This document shows positions 26,638 through 35,610 of a stretch of 64,000 bases of DNA, one piece after another. Under the pieces are notes generated by a model. The model worked only from the letters and a program-made list of their open reading frames with translations. It had not been told where the DNA came from and ran no database searches. Both the position numbers and the translations under genes were made by a program. Positions within the stretch are counted from its first letter, which is position 1. Every line of letters begins with the position of its first letter. Source of the stretch: Vibrio natriegens NBRC 15636 = ATCC 14048 = DSM 759 (GTDB lineage: Bacteria > Pseudomonadota > Gammaproteobacteria > Enterobacterales > Vibrionaceae); NCBI RefSeq assembly GCF_035621455.1, contig NZ_CP141822.1, positions 1,860,001-1,924,000 on the forward strand. The letters are read 5' to 3'.

Positions 26638-26658
26638 TCATAACGATTTTCAAATTGA

Positions 26659-26673
26659 CTTTCAGGTTGAGAA
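26659..26673. promoter_or_regulatory. SypG enhancer element for the sypP operon
   Basis: CTTTCA-GGT-TGAGAA keeps a full right half-site and four of six bases in the left half. It is 62 bp upstream of the -24 element, the same spacing as at sypA. Confidence 0.62.
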
Positions 26674-26720
26674 ATACGACAAAAAGCTCGTAAACCATTG
26701 TATTGATTAAATAATAAATC

Positions 26721-26736
26721 TGGCACACATAATGCT
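26721..26736 (+). promoter_or_regulatory. Sigma-54 promoter of the sypP operon
   Basis: TGGCAC, 5 bp, ATGCT: full -24 and a one-mismatch -12 with the GC dinucleotide kept. sypP begins 39 nt downstream. Confidence 0.75.
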
Positions 26737-26774
26737 AATACTAGTTCAGAGCTAAACATCCGTTAGGAGCGAGT

Positions 26775-27866
26775 ATGAGCATAAAGTCCAAAACGATTAT
26801 TCACGTGGTTCAGCACCTTTCCCCTGGTGGATTAGAGGCGCTCGCACTCAACATGCTGGCGTTTTCGTCCCCACACCAGAAAGTACTCATTGTTAGTTTG
26901 GAAGGTAAAAAACAAGAAGCAGTATTGAAATGGTCAAAACTGAAGTCGGTTGAAAACCAATTAATCTTTCTTAACAAGCCGTCAGGCTATAGCGTTAAGA
27001 CGCTGATACAACTTGTTAAACTGTTTCTCACGTTAAAGCCAAGCGTTGTTCATACCCATCATATTGGTCCGATTCTATACGGCTCCGTTGCTGCTCGCTT
27101 GGCCGGGGTAAAAGCTCGAATTCATACCGAACATGATGCATGGCATCTATCAGACCAAAAGCACCGCGCTTTACAAAACCTGGCACTAAAAATCGCTAAA
27201 CCCTGCGTTGTTGCCGATGCACTTCTGGTAAAACAACGAATTCATCAACATTTTGATTATCAGGATGTCAGGGTGATCAAAAACGGTATCGACTGCGAGA
27301 AATTCACCACTGGCTCCAAGCACCTTGCCCGTCAGCTTTTTGGACTGCCTGTGCAAAGCACCATTATTGGTACGGCAGGTCGATTAGAACAAGTCAAAGG
27401 TCACGACATTTTGATCAACGCGATGGCATTACTGCCGAACCATATACAGCTAGTTATCGCTGGGGATGGTAGCCAACGTATCAAATTAGAACAGCAAGTG
27501 CAGCAACTTGGGTTAAGAAGTCGAGTAACCTTTCTTGGTCTTGTTGATGACATGACGCGATTTTATCAAACGCTGGACTTATTCTGTTTGCCCTCACGTC
27601 GTGAAGGTTTCCCGCTCTCTACTTTAGAGGCCCAAGCATGTGACATTGTCACTTTAGCAAGCGACGTAGGTGCAACAAAAGAAACCCTTTGCCCAAGCAC
27701 CGGAGTGTTGTTTGAAAGTGAAAACTCACAGCAGTTGGCCGCCAGTGTAAAAACCGCCTTAAACAAACCAGTAAAAGCATCCCCAAGACAGTTTGTCTTA
27801 AAGCATAACGACATCAGGGACATGATGCGTGCATACGAAATATTAGCTGAGGAGAAAAGCGCATGA
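26775..27866 (+). CDS. sypP: SypP, GT4-type glycosyltransferase
   Basis: 363 aa GT-B enzyme. HVVQHLSPGGLEALALNML is the N-terminal glycine loop; HTHHIGPILYGSVAARLAGVKARIHTEHD, then TAGRLEQVKGHDILINAM and SRREGFPLSTLEAQACDIV form the donor domain. Acts in the cytoplasm on the lipid-linked unit. TTAGGAG precedes the ATG. It overlaps sypQ by 4 bp. Confidence 0.86.
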   Translation: MSIKSKTIIHVVQHLSPGGLEALALNMLAFSSPHQKVLIVSLEGKKQEAVLKWSKLKSVENQLIFLNKPSGYSVKTLIQLVKLFLTLKPSVVHTHHIGPILYGSVAARLAGVKARIHTEHDAWHLSDQKHRALQNLALKIAKPCVVADALLVKQRIHQHFDYQDVRVIKNGIDCEKFTTGSKHLARQLFGLPVQSTIIGTAGRLEQVKGHDILINAMALLPNHIQLVIAGDGSQRIKLEQQVQQLGLRSRVTFLGLVDDMTRFYQTLDLFCLPSRREGFPLSTLEAQACDIVTLASDVGATKETLCPSTGVLFESENSQQLAASVKTALNKPVKASPRQFVLKHNDIRDMMRAYEILAEEKSA

Positions 27867-29065
27867 TTGATTTACTACTTACCACACTGTTTATTATCAG
27901 TTGCGTGTTGGTTATCTATCACCACGTTGGCTACCCTGTTTTACTGTCTTGGTATTCTAAAAATCACCCTTACAAAGCCCGCAGCCATAGAACGCGTGGA
28001 TACAGAAGTATCAAAAGCGATCGGGGATGTTCAACCATCACTATCTTGGTACCTGCCTACAACGAAGAGCAGTGGATAGCGGACAAAATTCGCAACCTAT
28101 CTGCGCTTGATTACCCAAAAAATAAGTACAAAGTCATCATCGCATGTGATGGCTGTACCGATAAGACAGTGAGTATTGCAGAACAAACCATTCAAGAAGC
28201 AATTTGTTCCGATACACATTTTGAAATCCGGGCATTTAAAACCAATCGTGGCAAAGTTGCCCTGATAAATGAACAGATGAAAACCATCACCAGTGATATT
28301 ACGGCATTGAGCGACGTGTCCGCCCTTATTTCCATTGATGCGCTATGGATTGCAAATACACATTTTCAAGACAGTAAAGTCGGCGTCGTCAATGGTCACT
28401 ATCAATTGTTTAAGCCGGGTAATGCAGGGGAAGCCAGTTACTGGAAATACCAAAGTCAGCTTAAGATGCGTGAAGCCTCACTTGGCTCAACGCTTGGGGC
28501 GCATGGCGCATTTTATCTATTCCGCACGCACCTGTTTGAATCTATGAGTGCCAATACAATCAATGATGACTTTATAATTCCTATGTCGATCGTACGTCAG
28601 GGTTATATTGCTGAATATGAGCCTGATATGGTTGCTCTGGAGATGGAAGCCACCAACGAGAAAGATGACTTTAGCCGAAGACTGCGTATCTCTGCTGGCA
28701 ACATGCAGCAGGCAATCCAGCTTTGTGAGATGTTCTTACCGAAGTACAGAGGTGTCGCATTTGCATTCTTTTCCGGCAAAGGGCTACGGCTCATGACCCC
28801 TTACCTACTTCTATTTTGTTTTGTTAGTTCTATCGCCATGATGGACAACCCACTTTTCATGGCTGCACTGGTCACTCAAATCACGATCTATTCACTGGCG
28901 ATTGTAATTTATCACCTACCACATATATTTTGTCACAAAGCCTGCAAGCTACTGCTTTACATCGTTGCTGGTCATTGCGCAAATTTCATCGGTGGTATGC
29001 GATACCTATTTGGTCTTGAATCAGGAAAGTGGTCTCGTGTGGGCCAAAAAGGAGATGCACTATGA
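27863..29065 (+). CDS. sypQ: SypQ, membrane-bound GT2-type glycosyltransferase
   Basis: 400 aa. A membrane segment at about 3-22, then a GT2 domain: TITILVPAYNEEQWIADKI, VIIACDGCTDKT (first Asp pair), ALSDVSALIS (DxD-like), and DDFIIPMSIVRQGYIAEYEPD (late acidic motif). Three or more membrane segments follow at about 310-385. It is of the processive/poly-GlcNAc-synthase-like architecture, but its place in a Wzx/Wzy-type cluster suggests single additions. ATGA overlaps at both ends. Confidence 0.86.
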   Translation: MIDLLLTTLFIISCVLVIYHHVGYPVLLSWYSKNHPYKARSHRTRGYRSIKSDRGCSTITILVPAYNEEQWIADKIRNLSALDYPKNKYKVIIACDGCTDKTVSIAEQTIQEAICSDTHFEIRAFKTNRGKVALINEQMKTITSDITALSDVSALISIDALWIANTHFQDSKVGVVNGHYQLFKPGNAGEASYWKYQSQLKMREASLGSTLGAHGAFYLFRTHLFESMSANTINDDFIIPMSIVRQGYIAEYEPDMVALEMEATNEKDDFSRRLRISAGNMQQAIQLCEMFLPKYRGVAFAFFSGKGLRLMTPYLLLFCFVSSIAMMDNPLFMAALVTQITIYSLAIVIYHLPHIFCHKACKLLLYIVAGHCANFIGGMRYLFGLESGKWSRVGQKGDAL

Positions 29066-29700
29066 GTAACGTATCCGCACATATTTCAATTTGGTTTGCA
29101 AAACGTCTCTTTGATTTGTTCGGCGCGCTATTTGGTTTACTGCTTCTGTCACCAGTAATGCCTTTTATCGCGATAGCAATCAAACTCTCCTCTTCGGGCC
29201 CTGTGTTTTATAAACAGCTTCGAGTCGGTAAATCTACACCAGAGAAAATGATGTTTTTCGAAATCATTAAATTTCGCACCATGTACCAAGACGCAGAACA
29301 ACATACAGGGGCAGTCTGGGCGACGGAAAATGACCCAAGAATCACGCCAGTTGGACGATTTTTACGTAAGACTCGTTTGGATGAAATCCCACAACTTTTT
29401 AACGTAGTTAAAGGTGACATGTCACTGATAGGTCCACGACCTGAACGCCCTAGTTTCTATAGCAAACTGGAGAGTGCGATCCCTTATTTCGCTGATAGAA
29501 CCTATGGTGTGATGCCGGGTATTACCGGATTAGCGCAAGTCAATCAGGGTTACGATACCTGCATTGATGACGTGCGAAGAAAAGTCGGCTATGACCACAG
29601 TTACGCGCTTTCTCTATGCTCGATGAAGTCTTGGCTCAGTATGGATATGAGCATCATTACCAAAACCATTGTGGTGATGTTTGATGGTCGGGGGCAATAG
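29062..29700 (+). CDS. sypR: SypR, initiating phosphoglycosyltransferase (bacterial sugar transferase)
   Basis: 212 aa from the ATG at 29062 (GGAG 8 nt upstream), overlapping the sypQ stop by 4 bp. It has the monotopic PGT layout: hydrophobic re-entrant helix KRLFDLFGALFGLLLLSPVMPFIAIAIKL, then SGPVFYKQLRVGK, FEIIKFRTM, RITPVGRFLRKTRLDEIPQLFNVVKGDMSLIGPRPERP and PGITGLAQV. The Asp-Glu pair in RLDEIPQ is catalytic in this family. It transfers the first sugar phosphate to undecaprenyl phosphate. Confidence 0.93.
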   Translation: MSNVSAHISIWFAKRLFDLFGALFGLLLLSPVMPFIAIAIKLSSSGPVFYKQLRVGKSTPEKMMFFEIIKFRTMYQDAEQHTGAVWATENDPRITPVGRFLRKTRLDEIPQLFNVVKGDMSLIGPRPERPSFYSKLESAIPYFADRTYGVMPGITGLAQVNQGYDTCIDDVRRKVGYDHSYALSLCSMKSWLSMDMSIITKTIVVMFDGRGQ

Positions 29701-29773
29701 TATAGATAGACACAGGATTTAATCATTGTGACACACAGCGAATATCGAGTTATAGGGCATTGGTTAATTACGC

Positions 29774-29805
29774 AGAGGCTCAAAGGTTAACCCCTTTGCG
29801 CCTCT
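29774..29805 (+). terminator. Hairpin after the last syp gene
   Basis: AGAGGC and CAAAGG pair with CCTTTG and GCCTCT, giving about 12 bp with one bulge. There is no T tract, so termination is likely but not certain. Confidence 0.5.
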
Positions 29806-29932
29806 ACTGTGCTTGAGACAACTTATTGAAACGCCCTGCCATGATTAGCTAGAGTTTCTTTAGCACACTTAATACATACGATTTATCCATCCATTGACTC
29901 CAGAGACGCCCCTGCGCGATGTGTCGCTGACA

Positions 29933-30229
29933 CTATTTAGTTCTATCTTCAATTTCGTCGAATGCTTCAACGGAGATACGTTCAGCAATTTCACGCATCT
30001 TCTGCATTTTTTCTGGATTGCGATTTTCCCAGAACCGTTCCCAATTTTCGCGCGTTTGCCATTTGGCAATAGTGAGAACCTTTTCAGGCTTATCATAGGA
30101 ACGAAGCATAAAGCTACCGAGCGCACCTTCTACCGAATGGTGGATGGATTCGGTCGCCGAACGCCAGGCATCTTGAAACTCGTCCATTTTCTCGATTGGT
30201 ACACGCCACTCATACACAACTCTAAACAT
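29933..30229 (-). CDS. Small ABM-fold (antibiotic biosynthesis monooxygenase-like) protein
   Basis: 98 aa from the ATG at 30229, chosen because GGGAG lies 4 nt before it; a longer frame runs upstream into the neighbouring gene. MFRVVYEWRVPIEKMDEFQDAW and VLTIAKWQTRENWERFWEN match the dimeric alpha/beta barrel of the ABM family (quinol monooxygenase, heme-degrading and unknown enzymes). The substrate is unknown. It follows the GNAT gene on the same strand after 74 nt. Confidence 0.7.
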   Translation of the reverse strand: MFRVVYEWRVPIEKMDEFQDAWRSATESIHHSVEGALGSFMLRSYDKPEKVLTIAKWQTRENWERFWENRNPEKMQKMREIAERISVEAFDEIEDRTK

Positions 30230-30303
30230 AAAACTCCCTGTAAGATACGCAGTTTCTAAATTCCAAAACAATACTGAAGCCGCTGCAGCCACCTTAAATA
30301 CAA

Positions 30304-30825
30304 CTAGTACATATAACCTAACCAGTCCATGTGTCCAAGTGCCCAAGTTTTGCCGCTCATTGACTTTATATACAAATCATTCACCCGCTCTACTGCGACA
30401 CCATAATTTCTGTGTTCAGATAGTCGCAACCATGAACTGAGCGTATCAACACGCTGATAACCATTTTGTGTATAAAAGCTATGTAGATCAGATATTAAGA
30501 CTATGAAATCGACATCTTTAGTAGAAGCATAATCTGCAAGCTGAGATAACATTGAAGAGCCAATACCTTTACCTTGATGAGCGCTGTCGATACAAAAATC
30601 GATCACACCTAAGACTTTGTAGGTTTCTTCTCCCACGGCTATCACTCGATAGTCTAAACCCATGTAACCAACAAGTTGATTACCTTTATATTTCAAGGCT
30701 CTCATGTGAGGAAGTTGCTTGTAATATGAGCGTGCCACTTGATCTTCAGGAAACGACTGGTTTCGCAAAGACTGAATCGCAGAATGCTGCTCTCTCGATA
30801 ATTCTATTTCCGGGTAAACATCCAT
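30304..30825 (-). CDS. GNAT family N-acetyltransferase
   Basis: 173 aa. The acetyl-CoA-binding motif is in VLGVIDFCIDSAHQGKGIGSSMLSQLADYA (Q/R-x-x-G-x-G/A as QGKGIG), followed by FIVLISDLHSFYTQNGYQRV, the usual beta5/helix4 end of GNAT proteins. AAAGG lies 6 nt before the ATG. No specific substrate can be named. Cytoplasmic. Confidence 0.82.
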   Translation of the reverse strand: MDVYPEIELSREQHSAIQSLRNQSFPEDQVARSYYKQLPHMRALKYKGNQLVGYMGLDYRVIAVGEETYKVLGVIDFCIDSAHQGKGIGSSMLSQLADYASTKDVDFIVLISDLHSFYTQNGYQRVDTLSSWLRLSEHRNYGVAVERVNDLYIKSMSGKTWALGHMDWLGYMY

Positions 30826-31044
30826 ATTTGACCTTTAAAAGCTACCACTGTGTTAAAGCCCCGCATAGCTACATTATCAAAACTTAACCCACAAATGAGT
30901 AACCCTGAAACATCAACATCACAGCTGTGTCCATTCCAGTAGACTCTGCCATCAGCTCTGTTACGACTTAGCTGCTTGTAATATCAGCTGAGGTTTTTGA
31001 CCGCAGGCCATCATACGAAGACCCTAGCGCATCAGCTGCATAAG

Positions 31045-31076
31045 ACAGAGCATCAATTGTCAGACTGATGCTCTGT
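31045..31076 (-). terminator. Hairpin downstream of the PL8 lyase gene
   Basis: An 11-bp perfect stem ACAGAGCATCA/TGATGCTCTGT with a 10-nt loop lies about 35 nt past the lyase stop. No U tract is seen on the minus strand. Confidence 0.55.
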
Positions 31077-31110
31077 TCACTACACTCCTCGGCAGTTCCT
31101 CCTTAAGAAC

Positions 31111-34083
31111 TTATTTCACCGGCTCTTCCAACTCACCTTGGATTAGCAGCTGAGGGGTATATTTACCGCCACTGTGCTCTTTGGTAGATAAACCGACATA
31201 ACCGCCTTGACCTTTCTCGTCGATATTAACCAGCAGCAGATCCAGTGAACGCTTACTGTCCAATTTGTTGACGATATCAGTTACATCCAGCTCAATCCAT
31301 TTTTGGCTTTGACCATGGCTGGCTGTGGCAATGCCAGATGCTGTGGCGCCATCGGTGGAAGGTAGAGTATTCCAAGTGATGCTTTCTTTTTCAACCCAGT
31401 CGCCGGCGTCTGCAGCAAAGGCCTGCAAGCGGGTATCTATATTACCGCCAGTTTTGTCTGGACGGGTGTCAACACCTCGGATATGCAACTTTAATTTGGC
31501 GGAAGTCGCTTTTAAGCCCGTCAGGCCGTTTGTATCAAAGCGAAGAATACTTATATGATCCAGTGCCGGGTTATTGTAGTGATTTTCTACCCCCATGAAC
31601 CCCCAAGCAATACCGTCGAATTTGTCAGCCTGATTACCACCGCGCACATAAGCGTCTTGAGTCACTTTCAGCTCTAGTCCGCCAGCTGCCAGATCTTGCT
31701 TAGCCTTAGCTCTGGCTTCTGCATCAGCTTTTGCTTGGGCTTCAGATGCCTCTTTGGCTGCAGCTTCCGCTTTGGCAACAACTGCGGCCTGGGCTTCAGC
31801 TGCGACTCTTGCTTCTTCTTCTGCTTGCTTGATTTCATCCCTGAAAGCTTGGTTTATCTTCTCCGCACCTTGGTAGAACGGGAAGGTTACGCTGTTACCT
31901 TGTTCCGCAGTTTTGCCGTGTGTCATCACCATGCGAGTTACCGCTTCGCCCTTGGCTTTAGAGTCCAGCGTCAGCTTAACTTCAGCGTAAGACAAACCTG
32001 GAGTGGATAAGGTTATAATCGGTTCAGCACCACTTTCATCTACCAGCAATACGCTCGGTTTATCTACAGAAACCGTAAGATCGTCGCTGATCACTACGCT
32101 GCCGGCCTGATGGAAAACGACACCAGCGATTTTAAGATCGGAATTACGCACGGCCTGCACGCTGGTGCTGTTCTGCAGTACGGTCACTGGCATCATCTGC
32201 TGATAGGACGCCGTCTGCTCTGCGGTCAGCTCAGGCACAATAATGTACTGGTAGTCGGCGTCACTTGGCTTCACACCGTGGCTGATATGCAGGGTGAAGA
32301 CATCCTTAGAGACTTCATTGGCGGAAGATCCACTGCGGATCCGTTTCCAGTTACCTTTCTGCGTCTGGTTGGACAGGTGGCGTTCGCCGTTTTGCGGGAA
32401 TATATAGCCAACGCCATCATGGTGCACCCAGTTGGCAGAGCTGATCTCGCGTACACCGTTTTCAACTTCCACACCATCAACCGTCACCTTACCATTGAGT
32501 AGGGTCTGGTTGAGAGTAGTGTTCACATTTTCAGCCGATGTTGAAGAGATGCCAGCGCCCAACGCAACTATCTCGTTTTTAAAGCTGAACCATGATTTCT
32601 TCGCTTTAGTGTTGAATGCATCGCCTTTGGCTGGACTGGTATCCAGGTTCATATCCATGGTTGTTACGCCATAATTGCCGTTAGACACGCCACCCACGAA
32701 AGCAACTTCTGGCTGTTCAACCTTACCCCAGTCATCCGGCAAGCCTTCATATTCAGGCGCGGTTACGCCCGGCACCAACTTCCAGTTCCATACCGGGAAA
32801 ATGTTGTGGTATTCGTCGCCGCGCTGTTCCAGAAATGTGCTGCCGAAGCCCAGCCAATAGCCCAACAGGTTTTCACCGTTACCACTTTCATTAGGGTAGG
32901 TTCGCTGGGAGTTCATGCGAATGCCGAAGAAGTGACCATCGGCCATTTTGGTGGAATAGTCACTGCGCCAGAAGTGTTTAAAGCCATTCAAACCGGAAGG
33001 TACGCCATGTCTGGCACCTGTAACGTGCGCTTTAAAGGCCATCGCTTCAGCCGCACGTTCAGGAGTTAATGCAGCCACCATATCCATCTGGGTGATATTA
33101 TTGCTTGGTTTTAACGGCGGTAACTCAGCCAGAGGAGTCAGTTCTGGTTTGCTACGGCTGATACCGCGTCCCCAGGTGTTGTAGTCCAGACGGCTGCCGC
33201 GCTTCATCCAGCGCCAGCCATCCAGGAAGAAGTTGGTGAGAATATCCGCCTTCTCTTGGCTAAACCGCCATTCGGTATCGCGGACCATATAGGCGACTCG
33301 CAAGGTTGCGCCAAACCAGACTTCGCCATAGCCAGCGCTGTACAGTTGAGCGCCGTGCTGATGGAAAGAGTAATCCGCCTGAATGCCTTCGCCATTGGTG
33401 AGTTTGACGGTATTTTCCATGTCTTTTACTGCGGCGCCAACCAGAGATTTGCTATGAATCAGCAGGCCGCGGTAGATTACGACCAGGTTGATGTCACTGC
33501 GGTTACCACCGGTTGTCTCAGCATTATCACTCTTACGGACCCCAGGAGTATCTGACATGATCATCGCGGTTTGAAAGCGCTGCTCCATCGGCAGCAGATC
33601 ACCCAACATCAGAGCAACTTCACCCAGGAATTGAGGCTGACCAATGTCTGCCCACCACCAACCGGTTTTGAAATCTTGTTGATGCCAATAGGTCAATCCA
33701 CGGATAGCGGCATCCGCCAAATCGGCATTATTTGATTGCACGAAAGCGGCGCCAATCATCCGCAGGCGTCTTAGGTGATCTCCGGCTTGCCAACCAGTTG
33801 GATCTTCGTCGGCATATTCAATATCTTCCCAACTGCCATTCGCGGCCATGCTGTCAGCATACTCTTTCGCTAGTACCGACACTGATTTCTGTTGTTTAGC
33901 GGCTATGTCGGTTTGGCGCTCAACAAAACCACTCAGCATATTCTGGCGCACCAGCTCGAACTCATTGGCTGCCTGAGATTGAACTTCGGAAGCATGTTGA
34001 CTTTCGACTTCTTTGATTATTCCATTACATCCAGTAATGGCTAGCACCGATGCGGTAATTACCGATAATTTGAACTTCTTCAA
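31111..34083 (-). CDS. PL8-family polysaccharide lyase lipoprotein with C-terminal DNRLRE/CBM-like domain
   Basis: 990 aa if it starts at the TTG at 34083, 6 nt after GGAG; this gives a clean lipoprotein signal (MKKFKLSVITASVLAITGC, lipid Cys19). The frame itself opens at 34155. The catalytic alpha/alpha toroid is recognisable: GGNRSD (Asn194), SFHQHG (His243), GGYG-type SAGYGEVW (Tyr252) and WGRGISR (Arg306), equivalent to the Asn/His/Tyr/Arg set of chondroitin AC lyase. Beta-sandwich domains follow, then an Ala/Glu-rich helical linker (about 770-820) and a C-terminal domain (about 825-980) resembling DNRLRE/CBM96. Substrates of the family are hyaluronan, chondroitin or xanthan; which one applies here is unknown. 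Confidence 0.87.
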   Translation of the reverse strand: MKKFKLSVITASVLAITGCNGIIKEVESQHASEVQSQAANEFELVRQNMLSGFVERQTDIAAKQQKSVSVLAKEYADSMAANGSWEDIEYADEDPTGWQAGDHLRRLRMIGAAFVQSNNADLADAAIRGLTYWHQQDFKTGWWWADIGQPQFLGEVALMLGDLLPMEQRFQTAMIMSDTPGVRKSDNAETTGGNRSDINLVVIYRGLLIHSKSLVGAAVKDMENTVKLTNGEGIQADYSFHQHGAQLYSAGYGEVWFGATLRVAYMVRDTEWRFSQEKADILTNFFLDGWRWMKRGSRLDYNTWGRGISRSKPELTPLAELPPLKPSNNITQMDMVAALTPERAAEAMAFKAHVTGARHGVPSGLNGFKHFWRSDYSTKMADGHFFGIRMNSQRTYPNESGNGENLLGYWLGFGSTFLEQRGDEYHNIFPVWNWKLVPGVTAPEYEGLPDDWGKVEQPEVAFVGGVSNGNYGVTTMDMNLDTSPAKGDAFNTKAKKSWFSFKNEIVALGAGISSTSAENVNTTLNQTLLNGKVTVDGVEVENGVREISSANWVHHDGVGYIFPQNGERHLSNQTQKGNWKRIRSGSSANEVSKDVFTLHISHGVKPSDADYQYIIVPELTAEQTASYQQMMPVTVLQNSTSVQAVRNSDLKIAGVVFHQAGSVVISDDLTVSVDKPSVLLVDESGAEPIITLSTPGLSYAEVKLTLDSKAKGEAVTRMVMTHGKTAEQGNSVTFPFYQGAEKINQAFRDEIKQAEEEARVAAEAQAAVVAKAEAAAKEASEAQAKADAEARAKAKQDLAAGGLELKVTQDAYVRGGNQADKFDGIAWGFMGVENHYNNPALDHISILRFDTNGLTGLKATSAKLKLHIRGVDTRPDKTGGNIDTRLQAFAADAGDWVEKESITWNTLPSTDGATASGIATASHGQSQKWIELDVTDIVNKLDSKRSLDLLLVNIDEKGQGGYVGLSTKEHSGGKYTPQLLIQGELEEPVK

Positions 34084-34445
34084 CTTCAACTCCACATTTA
34101 TTCTGACAAAAGAACAAAGGAAACCTGAAACAACGTTTCTCTTGTGGTGAAACAATAAATGTTTTATTAACTTGTATTAGTTCTGATGAAGATAACGCGA
34201 AGCAGATCAAATCATCCTGGCCATCTGCAGTGATTTTAATCACAAAAGGTGCCGTGTTGAGTAACAACCTCTTTTTTGAAATGTGCCATTTACGGATAAA
34301 ATGGGCATCATACATTTCTGATCACCAATATATTCTGTGGTAAGTTGCATTGCCTCCGATTTGCACAAACTCACCCCTCCCAAAAGTAATGGACAAAAGC
34401 AAGGGACTGATCAGATTCGAGGCTTTTAGGATAACTTGTGAAATA
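34084..34445. other. Non-coding junction between PL8 gene and the distal end of the integron
   Basis: About 360 nt with no convincing gene. It holds the promoter region of the lyase (minus strand) and ends at the last attC site. The short minus-strand ORF at 34025-34315 overlaps the lyase start and looks accidental. Confidence 0.5.
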
Positions 34446-34567
34446 TAACGTTCTATTTAGGGGTGAACGACGCAATACCAAAGCCGCCGCATTCCACCTA
34501 AAACACCAAACGCAACGCATAGTAAAAATGCCACGCGTTGCGAATCCCTCTTAAACAGTTTGTTATA
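34446..34567 (-). repeat. attC site 10 (distal end of the array)
   Basis: VCR-type attC, 122 bp. The outer core TAACAAA (minus strand) faces the cassette gene and GTTATAT ends the site; an imperfect palindrome lies between. It closes the cassette that encodes the CHMI-like protein and is the last attC before the PL8 gene. Confidence 0.85.
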
Positions 34568-34568
34568 T

Positions 34569-34904
34569 TTAAACTATCTGCTTGGCATAACTGTTTCGGT
34601 CTATATCTACAACCTCTACTGTTAATGAAGCACTAACCAACTGGATTGATTTCAGCCTGGACATGACACTATTAGACAAAAGTAACTTGTCTTGTTCATT
34701 ACGACCAGAAAGAATACGCAAAGTTACGTGAATAAAGTCTTCTTTAGCGGAGCCTGTTTGATAGTTTTCATATGCAATACTTCTAACCTTTATATCGCTA
34801 CCATCTGGCTCAAACAAATTCGACTCTAAAGCCCCCAGAAACACTTTCTGATTCAAGTCTACCGGTTCGATAGATGATGAATGCTCAATAATACAATGAG
34901 GCAA
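34569..34904 (-). CDS. Cassette 10: CHMI-like (5-carboxymethyl-2-hydroxymuconate isomerase family) protein
   Basis: 111 aa from a TTG start with GGAG 6 nt upstream. The N-terminal Pro following the start (MPHCIIEHS) is the catalytic base in the tautomerase superfamily, and VKVRSIAYENYQTGSAKEDFIHVTLRILSGRNEQDK matches HpaF/CHMI proteins. No homoprotocatechuate pathway genes are nearby, so the true substrate is open. It is the outermost cassette; the stop codon abuts attC 10. Confidence 0.75.
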   Translation of the reverse strand: MPHCIIEHSSSIEPVDLNQKVFLGALESNLFEPDGSDIKVRSIAYENYQTGSAKEDFIHVTLRILSGRNEQDKLLLSNSVMSRLKSIQLVSASLTVEVVDIDRNSYAKQIV

Positions 34905-34921
34905 AACTTACTCCTTAAATA

Positions 34922-35043
34922 TAACGCCGCATAAAGGGAGGGAACAACGCCACCACCTAGCCTAAATCATTGTGCCGTAAACACTAAAGCTTAATCAAAC
35001 TGAAAATGCCAAGCGTTGAGAATCCCTCTTAAACGCTTGTTAA
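34922..35043 (-). repeat. attC site 9
   Basis: 122 bp, same architecture and palindromic arms as its neighbours. The TAA stop of the OsmC gene is part of the site. Confidence 0.88.
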
Positions 35044-35447
35044 GTGCAATTTTTGCCCACTTCCGCTGAAAAAGTGATATCGATCGTGGGGCTCAGCATA
35101 AGACAAACATGACAATGCTTTTCCACCGCATCTTGAGCTGCTCGCAAAATGTCAGATTCCTTAAAACCACTGCCATTTACTGTAAAGTGTAAGTTTGCCG
35201 ATTTGTATAAACGAGGTTCTGATTCCGTTAGGGCAAAAGTAACCGTATTTTCTAGGCCTTTAACTTCAAAACCTTGATCTTGTAGTAACAAGACGACATC
35301 CGTAGCACTACATGAACCTAAAGCCGACAATAGAACTTCTGTTGGACAAGGGGCTTTCTCACTTGTAGCGTCAACATTAAACGTAAAGCCGACTTCAGTT
35401 GACACTTTAAAACGACAATCACCATCCCACTTTATATTAATACTCAT
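35040..35447 (-). CDS. Cassette 9: OsmC/YhfA-family protein
   Basis: 135 aa. OsmC fold with the two redox cysteines: Cys46 in LGSCSATDVV and Cys112 in EKHCHVC. Ohr/OsmC enzymes reduce organic hydroperoxides; the YhfA-like branch to which GSCSATD points has no settled substrate. AGGGA precedes the ATG. Independent integron cassette with its own attC. Confidence 0.82.
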   Translation of the reverse strand: MSINIKWDGDCRFKVSTEVGFTFNVDATSEKAPCPTEVLLSALGSCSATDVVLLLQDQGFEVKGLENTVTFALTESEPRLYKSANLHFTVNGSGFKESDILRAAQDAVEKHCHVCLMLSPTIDITFSAEVGKNCT

Positions 35448-35486
35448 ACTTCCCTACTTTTTGATGTAACTCTCGTTGATTGCACT

Positions 35487-35607
35487 TAACGCCCGCTTAA
35501 GTGGTGAACAACGCTTCCACAAAACTAAATTATTACACCGTAAACACAAAAGCCAAATCAAACCAAAACCGCCGAGCGTTGCGAATCTGTCTTAAACGCT
35601 TTGTTAG
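35487..35607 (-). repeat. attC site 8
   Basis: 121 bp VCR-type site between the OsmC and ASCH cassettes. Confidence 0.88.
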
Positions 35608-35610
35608 AAA

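Noticed and set aside
34025..34315. Minus-strand ORF upstream of the PL8 gene
   Set aside because: It overlaps the lyase start in another frame and has no ribosome site or recognised domain.
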